Part shown: piece after piece, positions 16,907-23,851 of the stretch
Layout of the letters: every line of letters starts with the position of its first letter
How positions within the stretch are numbered: position 1 is the stretch's first letter
Assembly: GCA_963204725.1 (NCBI GenBank)
Contig: CAUJHH010000074.1
Coordinates: 1 to 64,000 of the forward strand
Source of the DNA: Planctomycetota bacterium
Lineage (GTDB): Bacteria > Planctomycetota > Phycisphaerae > Phycisphaerales > UBA1924
Direction of reading: 5' to 3'
DNA: 64,000 bases
The notes under the pieces: model-generated
Told to the model about the DNA's origin: nothing
Database searches by the model: none
The model's input: the letters and a program-made list of their open reading frames with translations, nothing else
Translations under genes and position numbers: made by a program

Positions 16907-18141
16907 GCGCGGGCTCCGGGCGTTGTGTGCGAGAGCGGGCGCCGCTCGATGGTGGACGCCGGGTGCGCAGCGCGCGATGTGTGCAGTTCGAGCGCGAGCG
17001 ATTCGATGGCGCGCGTGAGGACACGGATGGAACGGAGGTACTCGGCGAGAGAGAGATGTTCGATCGGCGTGTGGTCGAGCGAGGAATCGCCCGGCCCGTA
17101 GGCGGCGATCGGGCAGTTCCAGATCGGCGCGACGACGTTCAGGTCCGCGGTTCCCGTCTTGAGCTTGGGGCGCGGGGATGCGCCTTCGGCACGGATCGCG
17201 GCGGAGAGAGCGCGGGCAACGGGATCGTTGCGATCGACGGCGTGTGCGGACTCGTGGCCCTCGAAGGCGAGCGTGAGGGTGGGATCGAAGGCGAGCGCAC
17301 GGATGTGGGCTTCGAGATCGTGGGGCGAGATCCAGCGGGGGATGCGGAAGCCACCGACGACGGAGCAGCGGTCGGTGAGACCATCGGAGGATGAGGCGAG
17401 TGAGCGGAGCGAGGATTGGATGATGTCGAAGGCGCGGGGGGATGCGCTTCCGGCGTCGGGGTTGTTCGCGGCGTTGAGAGTTGCGACCTGTGTGAGGATG
17501 CGCGACCAGAGTGCGTGCGCCGCATCGGGCGCGGAGGCACCGGGGCCTGCGCTGTGGTGGCAGGGCTGCGCGATGTCGAGGTGAAGGACGAGTCGGCCCT
17601 TGTAGCCGAGTGTCACGCCGTCCCAGCCGCTCGGCTCGCCGATGATGCAGGCGTGGGGACGGAGCGATCGGGCGATGTGGCGAGCGCCGCGTGAGTGGGG
17701 TGTCTCTTCGCCGACGGAGGCGCAGACTCGAAGCGTCGTGTTGGGAGGGAGCGTCGCGCGGGAGGCGGCAACGAGCATGGCGCAGAGCGGGCCCTTGGCG
17801 TCCACCGAGCCGCGCCCGTGTAGGATGAGTTGGCCGGCAGCAGGGCCGTCTTCGATGGACTCGATGCGGACGGGGATGTCGCCGGGGACGGTGTCGATGT
17901 GGCCGAGGAGGACGATCTCGATGTGGTTGTGCGCTGGCGAGCCATCGGCGGCGGCGCGTGTCGCGATGCCGGAGCCAGCCTCGTCGATCTCGGCGTGGAG
18001 GCCCAGGGCACGGGCGTGCTGCGTGAAGCGTGTGACGGCCGCGGCTTCGCGGTCGCTGGGGCTGGGTGTCGCGACGAGATCGCAGAGCACATCGATCGCG
18101 TGCGCGTCGGAGGCGAGCGGCTGTGCGGAGCTCGGGTTCAA
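16903..18141 (-). CDS. lysK: [LysW]-lysine hydrolase LysK (M20 family)
   Basis: Metal-dependent amidohydrolase of the M20/ArgE-DapE family, 412 residues, predicted to release lysine from the C-terminal Glu of LysW. Metal-site motifs are in order: LLGHIDTVPG (His81), GRGSVDAKGPL (Asp114), GEETPHSRG (Glu145, Glu146), IGEPSGWDG (Glu169) and a late DHTPIEHLS His. LKTGTADLNVVAPIW is typical of LysK. It overlaps lysZ by four bases upstream (18138-18141) and lysTU by four bases downstream (16903-16906), so it is translationally coupled on both sides. An ArgE-type role is possible but less likely in this operon. Confidence 0.93.
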   Translation of the reverse strand: MNPSSAQPLASDAHAIDVLCDLVATPSPSDREAAAVTRFTQHARALGLHAEIDEAGSGIATRAAADGSPAHNHIEIVLLGHIDTVPGDIPVRIESIEDGPAAGQLILHGRGSVDAKGPLCAMLVAASRATLPPNTTLRVCASVGEETPHSRGARHIARSLRPHACIIGEPSGWDGVTLGYKGRLVLHLDIAQPCHHSAGPGASAPDAAHALWSRILTQVATLNAANNPDAGSASPRAFDIIQSSLRSLASSSDGLTDRCSVVGGFRIPRWISPHDLEAHIRALAFDPTLTLAFEGHESAHAVDRNDPVARALSAAIRAEGASPRPKLKTGTADLNVVAPIWNCPIAAYGPGDSSLDHTPIEHLSLAEYLRSIRVLTRAIESLALELHTSRAAHPASTIERRPLSHTTPGARA

Positions 18142-18989
18142 TGCGCTGCTCCGGCGTGGGCGGAGGATGTGAACACGGTGCCGGAACCGGCGCGGGCGCG
18201 AGCGATGGGGTTGTCGCCGTTGGCCGCGCCGATGACGACGCGGGAGACGGGTGTGCCGCCGACGCCGGTCATGGCTTCTTCGGCGGCGAGAACCTTGTTC
18301 TTCATGCGGCCGCCCGCTGCTGCGCGGACATCATCGATGTTCGCTGCGCTCGCGTGCGTGATGAGCGACGATGGGTCGTCCGGATTGCGGAGCACGCCGC
18401 GCACGTTGCTGAGGAGGAGGAGCTCGTCGGCACCGAGCGCGGCGGCGGTGCGGGCGGCGGCGCGATCGGCATCAACGTTGATCGCGATGCCGTCCTCGGT
18501 GATGGCGGGAGGTGTGAGAACCGGAACGCGCCCCGTATCCATGAGGAGATTGAGGAAGTCGGCATCGACGGCGTCGACGGTGCCGCTGAGATCATCGCGG
18601 ATGATGACGGTGCGTCCCTCTTCGATGGCGCGGATGGCGGACTTGCGCGTTCCTCGCCAGATCGCGCTGTCGATGCCGGAGAGGCCGACGGCGTTGACGC
18701 CCTCGCGCTGGAGGTGCTCGACGATGCTCTTGTTGATGCGCCCGCAGTAGACCATGGTGAAGATGTCGAGCGTGTCGCGATCGGTGCGCCGGCTGGTGTG
18801 GCCGCTGGGGCTGGTGATGGTGCGGGGCGGGCGGCCGAGCTTCTCGGAGAGGACGTTGGTCTCGTGCGAGCCGCCGTGGACGAGCACGACGCGGAGGGCG
18901 GGGTCGGCGCGGATGAGGGAGGCGAGTTCGGTGAGGATGGGGGAGAGGGAGATGCCCTCGCCGCCGCCGATCTTGATGAAGAGGGTCAT
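18138..18989 (-). CDS. lysZ: [LysW]-aminoadipate kinase LysZ
   Basis: Amino-acid kinase of 283 residues that phosphorylates the side chain of alpha-aminoadipate bound to LysW. It starts TLFIKIGGGEG, the LysZ form of the N-terminal glycine loop, where ArgB has K-x-GG. VVLVHGGSHETN, INVDADRAAARTAAALGADELLLLSNV and GRMKNKVLAAEEA are the substrate- and ATP-binding segments; the RMKNK lysine is the conserved catalytic one. It ends in a four-base overlap with lysK. A 163-base gap to lysY contains a long inverted repeat. Confidence 0.93.
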   Translation of the reverse strand: MTLFIKIGGGEGISLSPILTELASLIRADPALRVVLVHGGSHETNVLSEKLGRPPRTITSPSGHTSRRTDRDTLDIFTMVYCGRINKSIVEHLQREGVNAVGLSGIDSAIWRGTRKSAIRAIEEGRTVIIRDDLSGTVDAVDADFLNLLMDTGRVPVLTPPAITEDGIAINVDADRAAARTAAALGADELLLLSNVRGVLRNPDDPSSLITHASAANIDDVRAAAGGRMKNKVLAAEEAMTGVGGTPVSRVVIGAANGDNPIARARAGSGTVFTSSAHAGAAH

Positions 18990-19042
18990 GGGAACTCCGC
19001 GGGTGATGACTCAGCGTGTGGATTGGGCCGAGCGGCAGGCAA

Positions 19043-19145
19043 GGCAATGGGGAATGGGCAAGAGGCAATGGGAAAGGAATGGATCGTTTGGATGGCACTT
19101 TTCGACTCTGGCACCGCCATTGCCCATTACCTATTCCCTATTGCC
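19043..19145. repeat. Long inverted repeat between lysY and lysZ
   Basis: Arms of about 30 bases at 19043-19072 (starts GGCAATGGGGAATGGGC) and 19116-19145 (ends CTATTCCCTATTGCC) match at roughly 24 of 30 positions when one is reversed, with a 43-base spacer. The transcript of the lys operon could fold this into a long hairpin. The GGCAATGGG units also occur within the homoaconitase linker at 15353-15398. It could be a REP/MITE-like element, or modulate mRNA stability between lysY and lysZ; neither is shown. Confidence 0.7.
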
Positions 19146-19152
19146 CTTCTTG

Positions 19153-20214
19153 TCAGCATGGATGCAGTCCGGAGAACGACAGTCCGCAGCGTTCGTCGAG
19201 TCCGAGGGCGATGTTCATGCACTGCACGGCCGAGCCGGCCGCGCCCTTCATGAGGTTGTCGATGGCGCAGAACGCGACGATGCGTCCGGTGCGCGGGTCG
19301 ATGTCGAAGCCGACATCGGCGTAGTTGGAGCCCGCGAGGATTTTGGGATCCGGCAGGCGGTGCAGACCGGACTTCTCGGCGACGAGGCGGACGAATGGCT
19401 CCGAGCCGTATGCGCCGCGGTAGAGCTTCCAGAGTTCCTTGGTCTCGACAGGTCGCGTCGGGATGATGTGCGCCGTGCAGAGCACGCCACGGACCATCTC
19501 GATCGAGGTGATGCAGACGTCGAGGGGGAAGGGGTTCGAGGGAGAGCCGAGTTCCTGGGCGACTTCTGCCGCGTGCCGGTGGCCGACGGGCGCGTAGGAG
19601 CGGACCGCGCCGGAGCGTTCGGGGTGGTGCGAGCCGAGCGAGGGCTCCGCGCCCGCTTCCGATGAGCCGACCTTGATGTCGCAGATGGCGCGCTGGATGA
19701 GCCCGGCGCGGGCGAGGGGGAGGAGCGCGAGGTTCATGGCAGTGGCGTTGCAGCCGACGCCACTGATGAGGCGGGCGGGCGTCGCGCCGGATCGCATCTC
19801 GCGCCGGTGGAGCTCGGGGAGGCCGTAGATGGCGGAAGCGAGACGCGCGGGCGCGGGATGGTCTTCCTCATACCAGGCGCGATAGGTGGCGGCATCGCGG
19901 AGGCGGAAGTCGGCGGAGAGGTCGATCACGGTCTGGGCCTTGTCGAGCCAGCGGTCGATCTCACGCGAGGCGTGGCCGTGCGGCATGCAGAGGAAGATCA
20001 CATCCGACGTAGGGATCTCTTCGGGGACGGTGAAGAGGAGTTCGGAGCGTCCACGCAGATTCGGATGCACGCGGTGGAGGGGTTGCCCCGCGAGCGAGCG
20101 TGAGGAGGCGGCGGTGAGTTCGACGGCGGGGTGATCGAGGAGGAGGCGAAGCAACTCGCCGCCTGTGTAGCCGCTGGCGCCGACGATGGAGACGCGTGAG
20201 CGCGTGGCGGTCAT
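19153..20214 (-). CDS. lysY: [LysW]-aminoadipate-6-phosphate reductase LysY (ArgC-like)
   Basis: NADPH-dependent reductase of 353 residues that turns LysW-bound aminoadipyl phosphate into the semialdehyde. RVSIVGASGYTGGELLRLL is the cofactor-binding N terminus and ISGVGCNATAMNLALLPL holds the catalytic Cys (residue 155). GSSEAGAEPSLGSHHPER and the C-terminal LMKGAAGSAVQCMNIALGL match the ArgC/LysY family. The ATG at 20214 overlaps the lysX stop by four bases; the frame remains open upstream but that part is the antisense shadow of lysX. By sequence it could be ArgC; the lys operon context favours LysY. Confidence 0.93.
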   Translation of the reverse strand: MTATRSRVSIVGASGYTGGELLRLLLDHPAVELTAASSRSLAGQPLHRVHPNLRGRSELLFTVPEEIPTSDVIFLCMPHGHASREIDRWLDKAQTVIDLSADFRLRDAATYRAWYEEDHPAPARLASAIYGLPELHRREMRSGATPARLISGVGCNATAMNLALLPLARAGLIQRAICDIKVGSSEAGAEPSLGSHHPERSGAVRSYAPVGHRHAAEVAQELGSPSNPFPLDVCITSIEMVRGVLCTAHIIPTRPVETKELWKLYRGAYGSEPFVRLVAEKSGLHRLPDPKILAGSNYADVGFDIDPRTGRIVAFCAIDNLMKGAAGSAVQCMNIALGLDERCGLSFSGLHPC

Positions 20215-21113
20215 TGGGCGGCTCCGACGAGCGTGGGGGAGTGGGTGGGCGTGCGACGGTCGGCGTTCGCGCGTGCGATGGAGATCGCGTGGTCGGCGAC
20301 GAGTCCGGGGATATCGACGCCGCTGGTGTCGATGCTGTTTCGGAACTCCATGGAGTGGTTGAGCTCGCTGACGAGGTAGCCGCGCCGGGGGCACTCGAGG
20401 AGGTCGATGGCGACGACATCGGCGTTGACGCAGCGTGCGGCGCGCCGGCAGAGGTCGGCCAGATCGCGATCGATGGAGAGTCCCGCGGCCTTGGCGCCGC
20501 GGGCGGTGTTGGTGACCCAGTGTGCGCTGGTGCGGACGATGGCGGCGATCGGCTCGCCCCCGACAACGAAGACGCGGATGTCGCGACCGGGCTTGTCGAC
20601 GTGCTCCTGCACGTAGTAGACGTGGTGGTTGACGGAGCCGAGCGTCGCGCGGTGCTCGATGATCGCCTCGGCGGCGTCGCGGTCGTTGACTCGCGCGAGC
20701 AGGCGTCCCCAGGAGCCGACGGTGGGCTTGAGCACGGCGGGGTAGCCGATCGCCTCAACAGCGGTGAGCGCGGCGTCGGCATCGGTCGCGACGGTGACGC
20801 GCGGAGTGGCGATGCCGGCGGCGACGAGGGCCATGGAGGCGCGGAGCTTGTCGGAGCAGATCTCGATCGCCTCGGCGGGGTTGATGCAGCGGACACCGAA
20901 GTGCTCCAGCACGCGCGTGGTGGTGAGCGAGGCGGTGAGGCTGACGGAGCGGTCGAGGACGAGGTCGTACTCGGGCCAGTGTTCGGGGCGTTCGATGTCG
21001 AACACGACCTGGCGGAGGTCGATGAGGTCGGGGGTGCAGCCGCGGGCGGTGAGGGCGTCGGCGAGGAGACGCTCCTCGGTGCGGAGGCGGGTGTGGAGGA
21101 TGGCGAGTCGCAT
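20211..21113 (-). CDS. lysX: alpha-aminoadipate--LysW ligase LysX
   Basis: ATP-grasp ligase of 300 residues that joins the amino group of alpha-aminoadipate to the C-terminal Glu of LysW. LKPTVGSWGRLLARVNDRDAAE is the family glycine loop, YYVQEHVDKPGRDIRVFVVGG the central strand, TNTARGA the loop before the C-terminal lobe, and LVSELNHSMEFRNS the metal- and substrate-binding end. LysX and the glutamate-specific ArgX are close relatives; homocitrate synthase and homoisocitrate dehydrogenase in the same operon make aminoadipate the likely substrate. It overlaps lysY by four bases and is 195 bases from lysW, with a composite repeat in that gap. Confidence 0.93.
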   Translation of the reverse strand: MRLAILHTRLRTEERLLADALTARGCTPDLIDLRQVVFDIERPEHWPEYDLVLDRSVSLTASLTTTRVLEHFGVRCINPAEAIEICSDKLRASMALVAAGIATPRVTVATDADAALTAVEAIGYPAVLKPTVGSWGRLLARVNDRDAAEAIIEHRATLGSVNHHVYYVQEHVDKPGRDIRVFVVGGEPIAAIVRTSAHWVTNTARGAKAAGLSIDRDLADLCRRAARCVNADVVAIDLLECPRRGYLVSELNHSMEFRNSIDTSGVDIPGLVADHAISIARANADRRTPTHSPTLVGAAQ

Positions 21114-21135
21114 GGGGGCTCCGAGGGCAAGAAGC

Positions 21136-21213
21136 CAGAGAGATCACAGAGAACGCGGAGTGACACAGAGGGGAGAGTGATGGAACACGAAGGTCGCAAT
21201 GAGCACGAAGGAA
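21136..21213. repeat. Composite dispersed repeat between lysW and lysX
   Basis: Second copy of the composite at 14561-14645. It reads ATCACAGAGAACGCGGAGTG, then ACACAGAGGGGAGAG, then GAACACGAAGGTCGCAATGA and GCACGAAGGA. The orientation is the same on the plus strand, that is antisense to the operon, in both places. A 90-base GC-rich stretch follows up to the lysW stop. Confidence 0.7.
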
Positions 21214-21308
21214 CGCGGGGAGAGGGCAGGCACCGACGACCTCCAAGCTCGCCGGTTCACCCGGCGAGCGCTCTCCTGCCCGCAGCGGCCCTCGCGGCGG
21301 TTGCGGAC

Positions 21309-21527
21309 TTACTCGCCCCAGTCTTCTTCGACGTCCGGGGCGAGGGCGAGTGTGAGGGGGGAGGTGCTGGTGACCTCGAGTTCCACGCCGCAGTCGGAGC
21401 AGCGGGCGACCTGTCCGGCGAGTGGAGCGCGATCGAACCGGACGGGGCCGTCGCACTCCGGGCAGGCGGAGGTGAGGGTCTGGGTGGGCGGCGGCGTGAG
21501 CGAGGAAGTTGGTGGGGGGGTGGACAT
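21309..21527 (-). CDS. lysW: Amino-group carrier protein LysW
   Basis: Small acidic carrier of 72 residues. Biosynthetic intermediates from aminoadipate to lysine are attached to its C-terminal Glu. Two CxxC pairs (Cys22/25 in CPECDG and Cys43/46 in CSDCG) form the zinc ribbon, and the protein ends EEDWGE, the invariant LysW tail with Glu72 as attachment point. The first 20 residues are Thr/Pro-rich and unusual; most LysW proteins of ~54 residues start just before the first CxxC. AAAGGA lies nine bases before the ATG. It is the first structural gene of the operon, 34 bases after an intrinsic terminator and a putative leader peptide. Confidence 0.95.
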   Translation of the reverse strand: MSTPPPTSSLTPPPTQTLTSACPECDGPVRFDRAPLAGQVARCSDCGVELEVTSTSPLTLALAPDVEEDWGE

Positions 21528-21561
21528 CTTGGGTTCCTTTCGAGAGGGGTGGGGATGGGCG

Positions 21562-21599
21562 AAAAACGACAGCGGCTTCCGGGAGCATCCGGAAGCCGC
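21562..21599 (-). terminator. Intrinsic terminator ahead of lysW (candidate attenuator)
   Basis: On the minus strand a perfect 11-base-pair stem, GCGGCTTCCGG / CCGGAAGCCGC with a six-base loop, is followed by TGTCGTTTTTC. It lies in the 5' leader of the lys operon, 33 bases after the stop of the leader peptide and 34 bases before the lysW ATG. A terminator at this place would stop transcription before any lys gene unless prevented. It might instead end a transcript from upstream on the minus strand, but no upstream minus-strand gene is present. Confidence 0.8.
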
Positions 21600-21632
21600 G
21601 TGGTTTGCGTGGTCTGAATCGGTTTCTGGGTG

Positions 21633-21722
21633 TTACCCGAGTCCGCTCCCACGCAAGGCGACCGCCCGGACGCTCGTGGCGTCTTTGGCTTTGGTCGCTT
21701 TGGTGGTGAGGGTTCGGATCAC
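21633..21722 (-). CDS. Putative lysine-operon leader peptide (29 aa)
   Basis: Short frame of 29 codons starting with GTG. AGAGG lies six bases upstream, a good ribosome-binding site. The product starts MIRTLTTKATKAKDATS and ends with LRGSGLG before TAA. It has three Lys codons (all AAA, in a genome region that is strongly GC-rich) and five Thr codons in the first 16 positions. Thirty-three bases later comes an intrinsic terminator, then lysW. This is the layout of a ribosome-mediated attenuator. An 8-base segment of the leader (21649-21656) is complementary to 21605-21612 just before the terminator, and six of those bases also to 21598-21603 at its foot. No homologue is known to me; the call rests on layout. 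Confidence 0.6.
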   Translation of the reverse strand: MIRTLTTKATKAKDATSVRAVALRGSGLG

Positions 21723-21777
21723 TGCGTGCCTCTGTCGTTGCGCCACGGGTGTGGCGCGACGTGTGCGTAAGGTCGGA

Positions 21778-21808
21778 TGATTTGGCCCGGGGGCTTGAAG
21801 AAAGTCAA
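21778..21808 (-). promoter_or_regulatory. Candidate promoter of the lys operon
   Basis: TTGACT at 21808-21803 (minus strand) resembles a -35 box. No good -10 box follows; the AT-rich AAATCAT about 18 bases later is the nearest. The -35 lies within a palindrome, CTTGACTTTCTTCAAG (21794-21809), that could be an operator. The position, about 80 bases before the leader peptide start, fits. Weak evidence. Confidence 0.3.
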
Positions 21809-21936
21809 GTGGATGCGAAGCGAGGGGTGGTGCGTCGGCTCGCACGCATGGAGAGAGTCTTGAATGGCTCGGATCTCTCTGGTAGCGTGGTGTGTGCGCG
21901 GGAAGGATCGGGAACAACAGTCCGAGGGAGAGAGCG

Positions 21937-23415
21937 ATGCAAGAGCAGCATGGTGGGCGGCGATTCGTTGCGTGTGTGGCGGCGTGTGGCATTGGTCTCG
22001 GCGCTTCGGCGCAGTGCATGCCCTCATGGGACACGACGCTCGGCACGCCGGGAATCAGCGGCGGGTACATCGAGCCGATGGCGCTCTGGGACGACGGAAC
22101 GGGGATGAAGTTCTATGTGGGCGGCAGCGCGACGGGGATCGGCGGGAGCTCGGCGAACAACTATCTCGCGCGGTACGACCCGTCGACCGGCGCGTGGTCG
22201 CGGCTCGGCACCGGGATCCAGCAGGGGACGACCAACGCGTACATCACTCGGATCCGGCCGTGGGACGATGGGACCGGGGAGAAGCTGTATGTGGCGGGGC
22301 AGTTCTCGAGTGCGGGCAACGTCTCTGGATCGAACAGCTTCGCGGCGTGGAACGGCGCCACGTGGGAGAGTCTGGGCGCGGGGTTCACACAGGCCGTCGT
22401 GAGGACGACGTACGACATGATGGCGCTGGACCTCGGGGAGGGTGAGAAGCTGTATCTGGCGGGGAACTGGGGGACGATCGGGGGCGTGGTCGCCAACGGG
22501 CTGGCGACGTTCGATGGGGAGAGCTACGGGACGTGGGGGAATGGGATCGGGCTGCCGCAGGGCGCGAACGCCTTTGTTGCTGAGTTGGCCGACTGGGACG
22601 ACGGATCGGGGCGGGCGATCTATGCGTGTGGCCGGTTTACGAGCGTGGACGGTGTGGCTGCGACGAACGTTGCAAGATACGACGTGGCAGCGGGCGCGTG
22701 GGAGGCGTTCGGACAGCGGCTGGTGCCGGATGGCTCGCTCAACAACATGACGAGCTGGGCGGTCTTCGACGATGGATCCGGGCCTGCGCTCTACGTTGGT
22801 GGGCAGCAGTTCCGGGTTGGCGGTGTCGGGCAGAAGTACAACGTGGCGAAGTGGGACGGGACGAACTGGACGGGTGTCGGCGCCGGTCAGACGATCAGCG
22901 GGCGTGTGACGGACCTGGCGGTGTGGGACGACGGGAGCGGTCCGGCCCTCTATATGGTGGGGACGGCGACGTACGAGGTGAACTACTTCGCCAAGCTGGT
23001 GGCGGGGCAGTGGGTGCCGGTACTCGGGTCGGGGGTGAACAACCCGCCGGTGGATGGGTCGTTCGCTTCGGCGTTCGGTCTCTTTGTCTGGGATGACCGG
23101 CTGGTCGTGGGCGGGAACTTCACACAGGTCGGTGGATTCGACCCGGTGACGGGTGCCGGCGTGGGAACGCCGATTCCGGCCCGGGGGCTCGCGGCGGTGC
23201 TCGGGTGTCCGCCTGAGGCGTGTCTTGCGGACTACAACGGCACGCCGGATGCGGGCGACATCCTGGACTTCCTGGACTTCATGCAGGACTTCTCTGACTG
23301 CACCAACATGGCCGCGCCGTGCGGGCAGTTTGGAGACCCCGACGTGAACGGGGACACCGTGATCGACATCCTCGATTTCCTCGATTTCCTGCAGGCGTTC
23401 AGCGACGGGTGCTGA
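21937..23415 (+). CDS. Secreted propeller-like protein with C-terminal dockerin-like tail
   Basis: Exported protein of 492 residues. A signal peptide ends at GLGASAQ. The body has about six repeats of the form WDDGTG-x-x-LYVGG or IYACGRF spaced 50-60 residues apart, typical of a beta-propeller or a repeat family found in planctomycete surface proteins. The last ~70 residues form two EF-hand-like loops: DYNGTPDAGDILDFLDFMQD and DVNGDTVIDILDFLDFLQA, each followed by Cys, ending DGC. This is the dockerin-like tail with terminal Gly-Cys seen in Phycisphaerae. GAGGGAGAG precedes the ATG at 21937. Role unknown, probably surface attachment or matrix. Confidence 0.82.
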   Translation: MQEQHGGRRFVACVAACGIGLGASAQCMPSWDTTLGTPGISGGYIEPMALWDDGTGMKFYVGGSATGIGGSSANNYLARYDPSTGAWSRLGTGIQQGTTNAYITRIRPWDDGTGEKLYVAGQFSSAGNVSGSNSFAAWNGATWESLGAGFTQAVVRTTYDMMALDLGEGEKLYLAGNWGTIGGVVANGLATFDGESYGTWGNGIGLPQGANAFVAELADWDDGSGRAIYACGRFTSVDGVAATNVARYDVAAGAWEAFGQRLVPDGSLNNMTSWAVFDDGSGPALYVGGQQFRVGGVGQKYNVAKWDGTNWTGVGAGQTISGRVTDLAVWDDGSGPALYMVGTATYEVNYFAKLVAGQWVPVLGSGVNNPPVDGSFASAFGLFVWDDRLVVGGNFTQVGGFDPVTGAGVGTPIPARGLAAVLGCPPEACLADYNGTPDAGDILDFLDFMQDFSDCTNMAAPCGQFGDPDVNGDTVIDILDFLDFLQAFSDGC

Positions 23416-23557
23416 GCCATTCGGCGATCGGGTGAGACAAGGACCGCCTCGGCTTGGGTTGGCCACAAGAGTTATAAGTCCGGCTGTTTCGTCTTCGGTA
23501 CGGTACCGCCGGACGGGTGGTCACTGCGCCGCACGACAATGGATTGAATGTGTTGTC

Positions 23558-23698
23558 TTGGGGGGCCTGTCGGCACTCGGTAAAGGTAAGGTTCCGCGTC
23601 AGAAGCGGGACCACATGGGCCCTCTGGTTCTGGGATGTAGACGCCTCGCAGAAACAGGTTCCGTTCGCTACAGAGCCCCCAACTTAACTAGGTTTGGG
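23558..23698 (+). other. Possible structured leader RNA upstream of the first PEP-CTERM gene
   Basis: The 436-base gap 23416-23851 has no gene. It can fold: an outer helix 23558-23570 with 23670-23682 (TTGGGGG with CCCCCAA plus four more pairs), an 8-base-pair hairpin GGTTCCGC/GCGGGACC (23590-23612), and a hairpin CTGGTTCTG/CAGAAACAG (23624-23657, one mismatch). The CCCCCAA strand could alternatively pair with TTGGGAG at 23694-23700. It resembles a three-way junction with a switching strand, but matches no RNA family I recognise. A separate hairpin GTCCGGC/GCCGGAC lies at 23478-23514. Confidence 0.3.
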
Positions 23699-23851
23699 AG
23701 GACTGTGAGGCGCGTGCGTAGTTGTTCTTATATTTTTGATTGCCACAACCAATGCGGGGTGGTAGTCTTCGTGGTCTTGGGAAGCTTCTACCTGCGTGTG
23801 CGGGATCCCAAGTCGGAGTTGAAGGCATAGGTTTTTCATAGGAGATTGGGT

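Noticed and set aside
20211-21113. LysX read as ArgX (glutamate-specific ligase for arginine)
   Set aside because: The operon holds homocitrate synthase, homoaconitase and homoisocitrate dehydrogenase, which supply aminoadipate, not glutamate.
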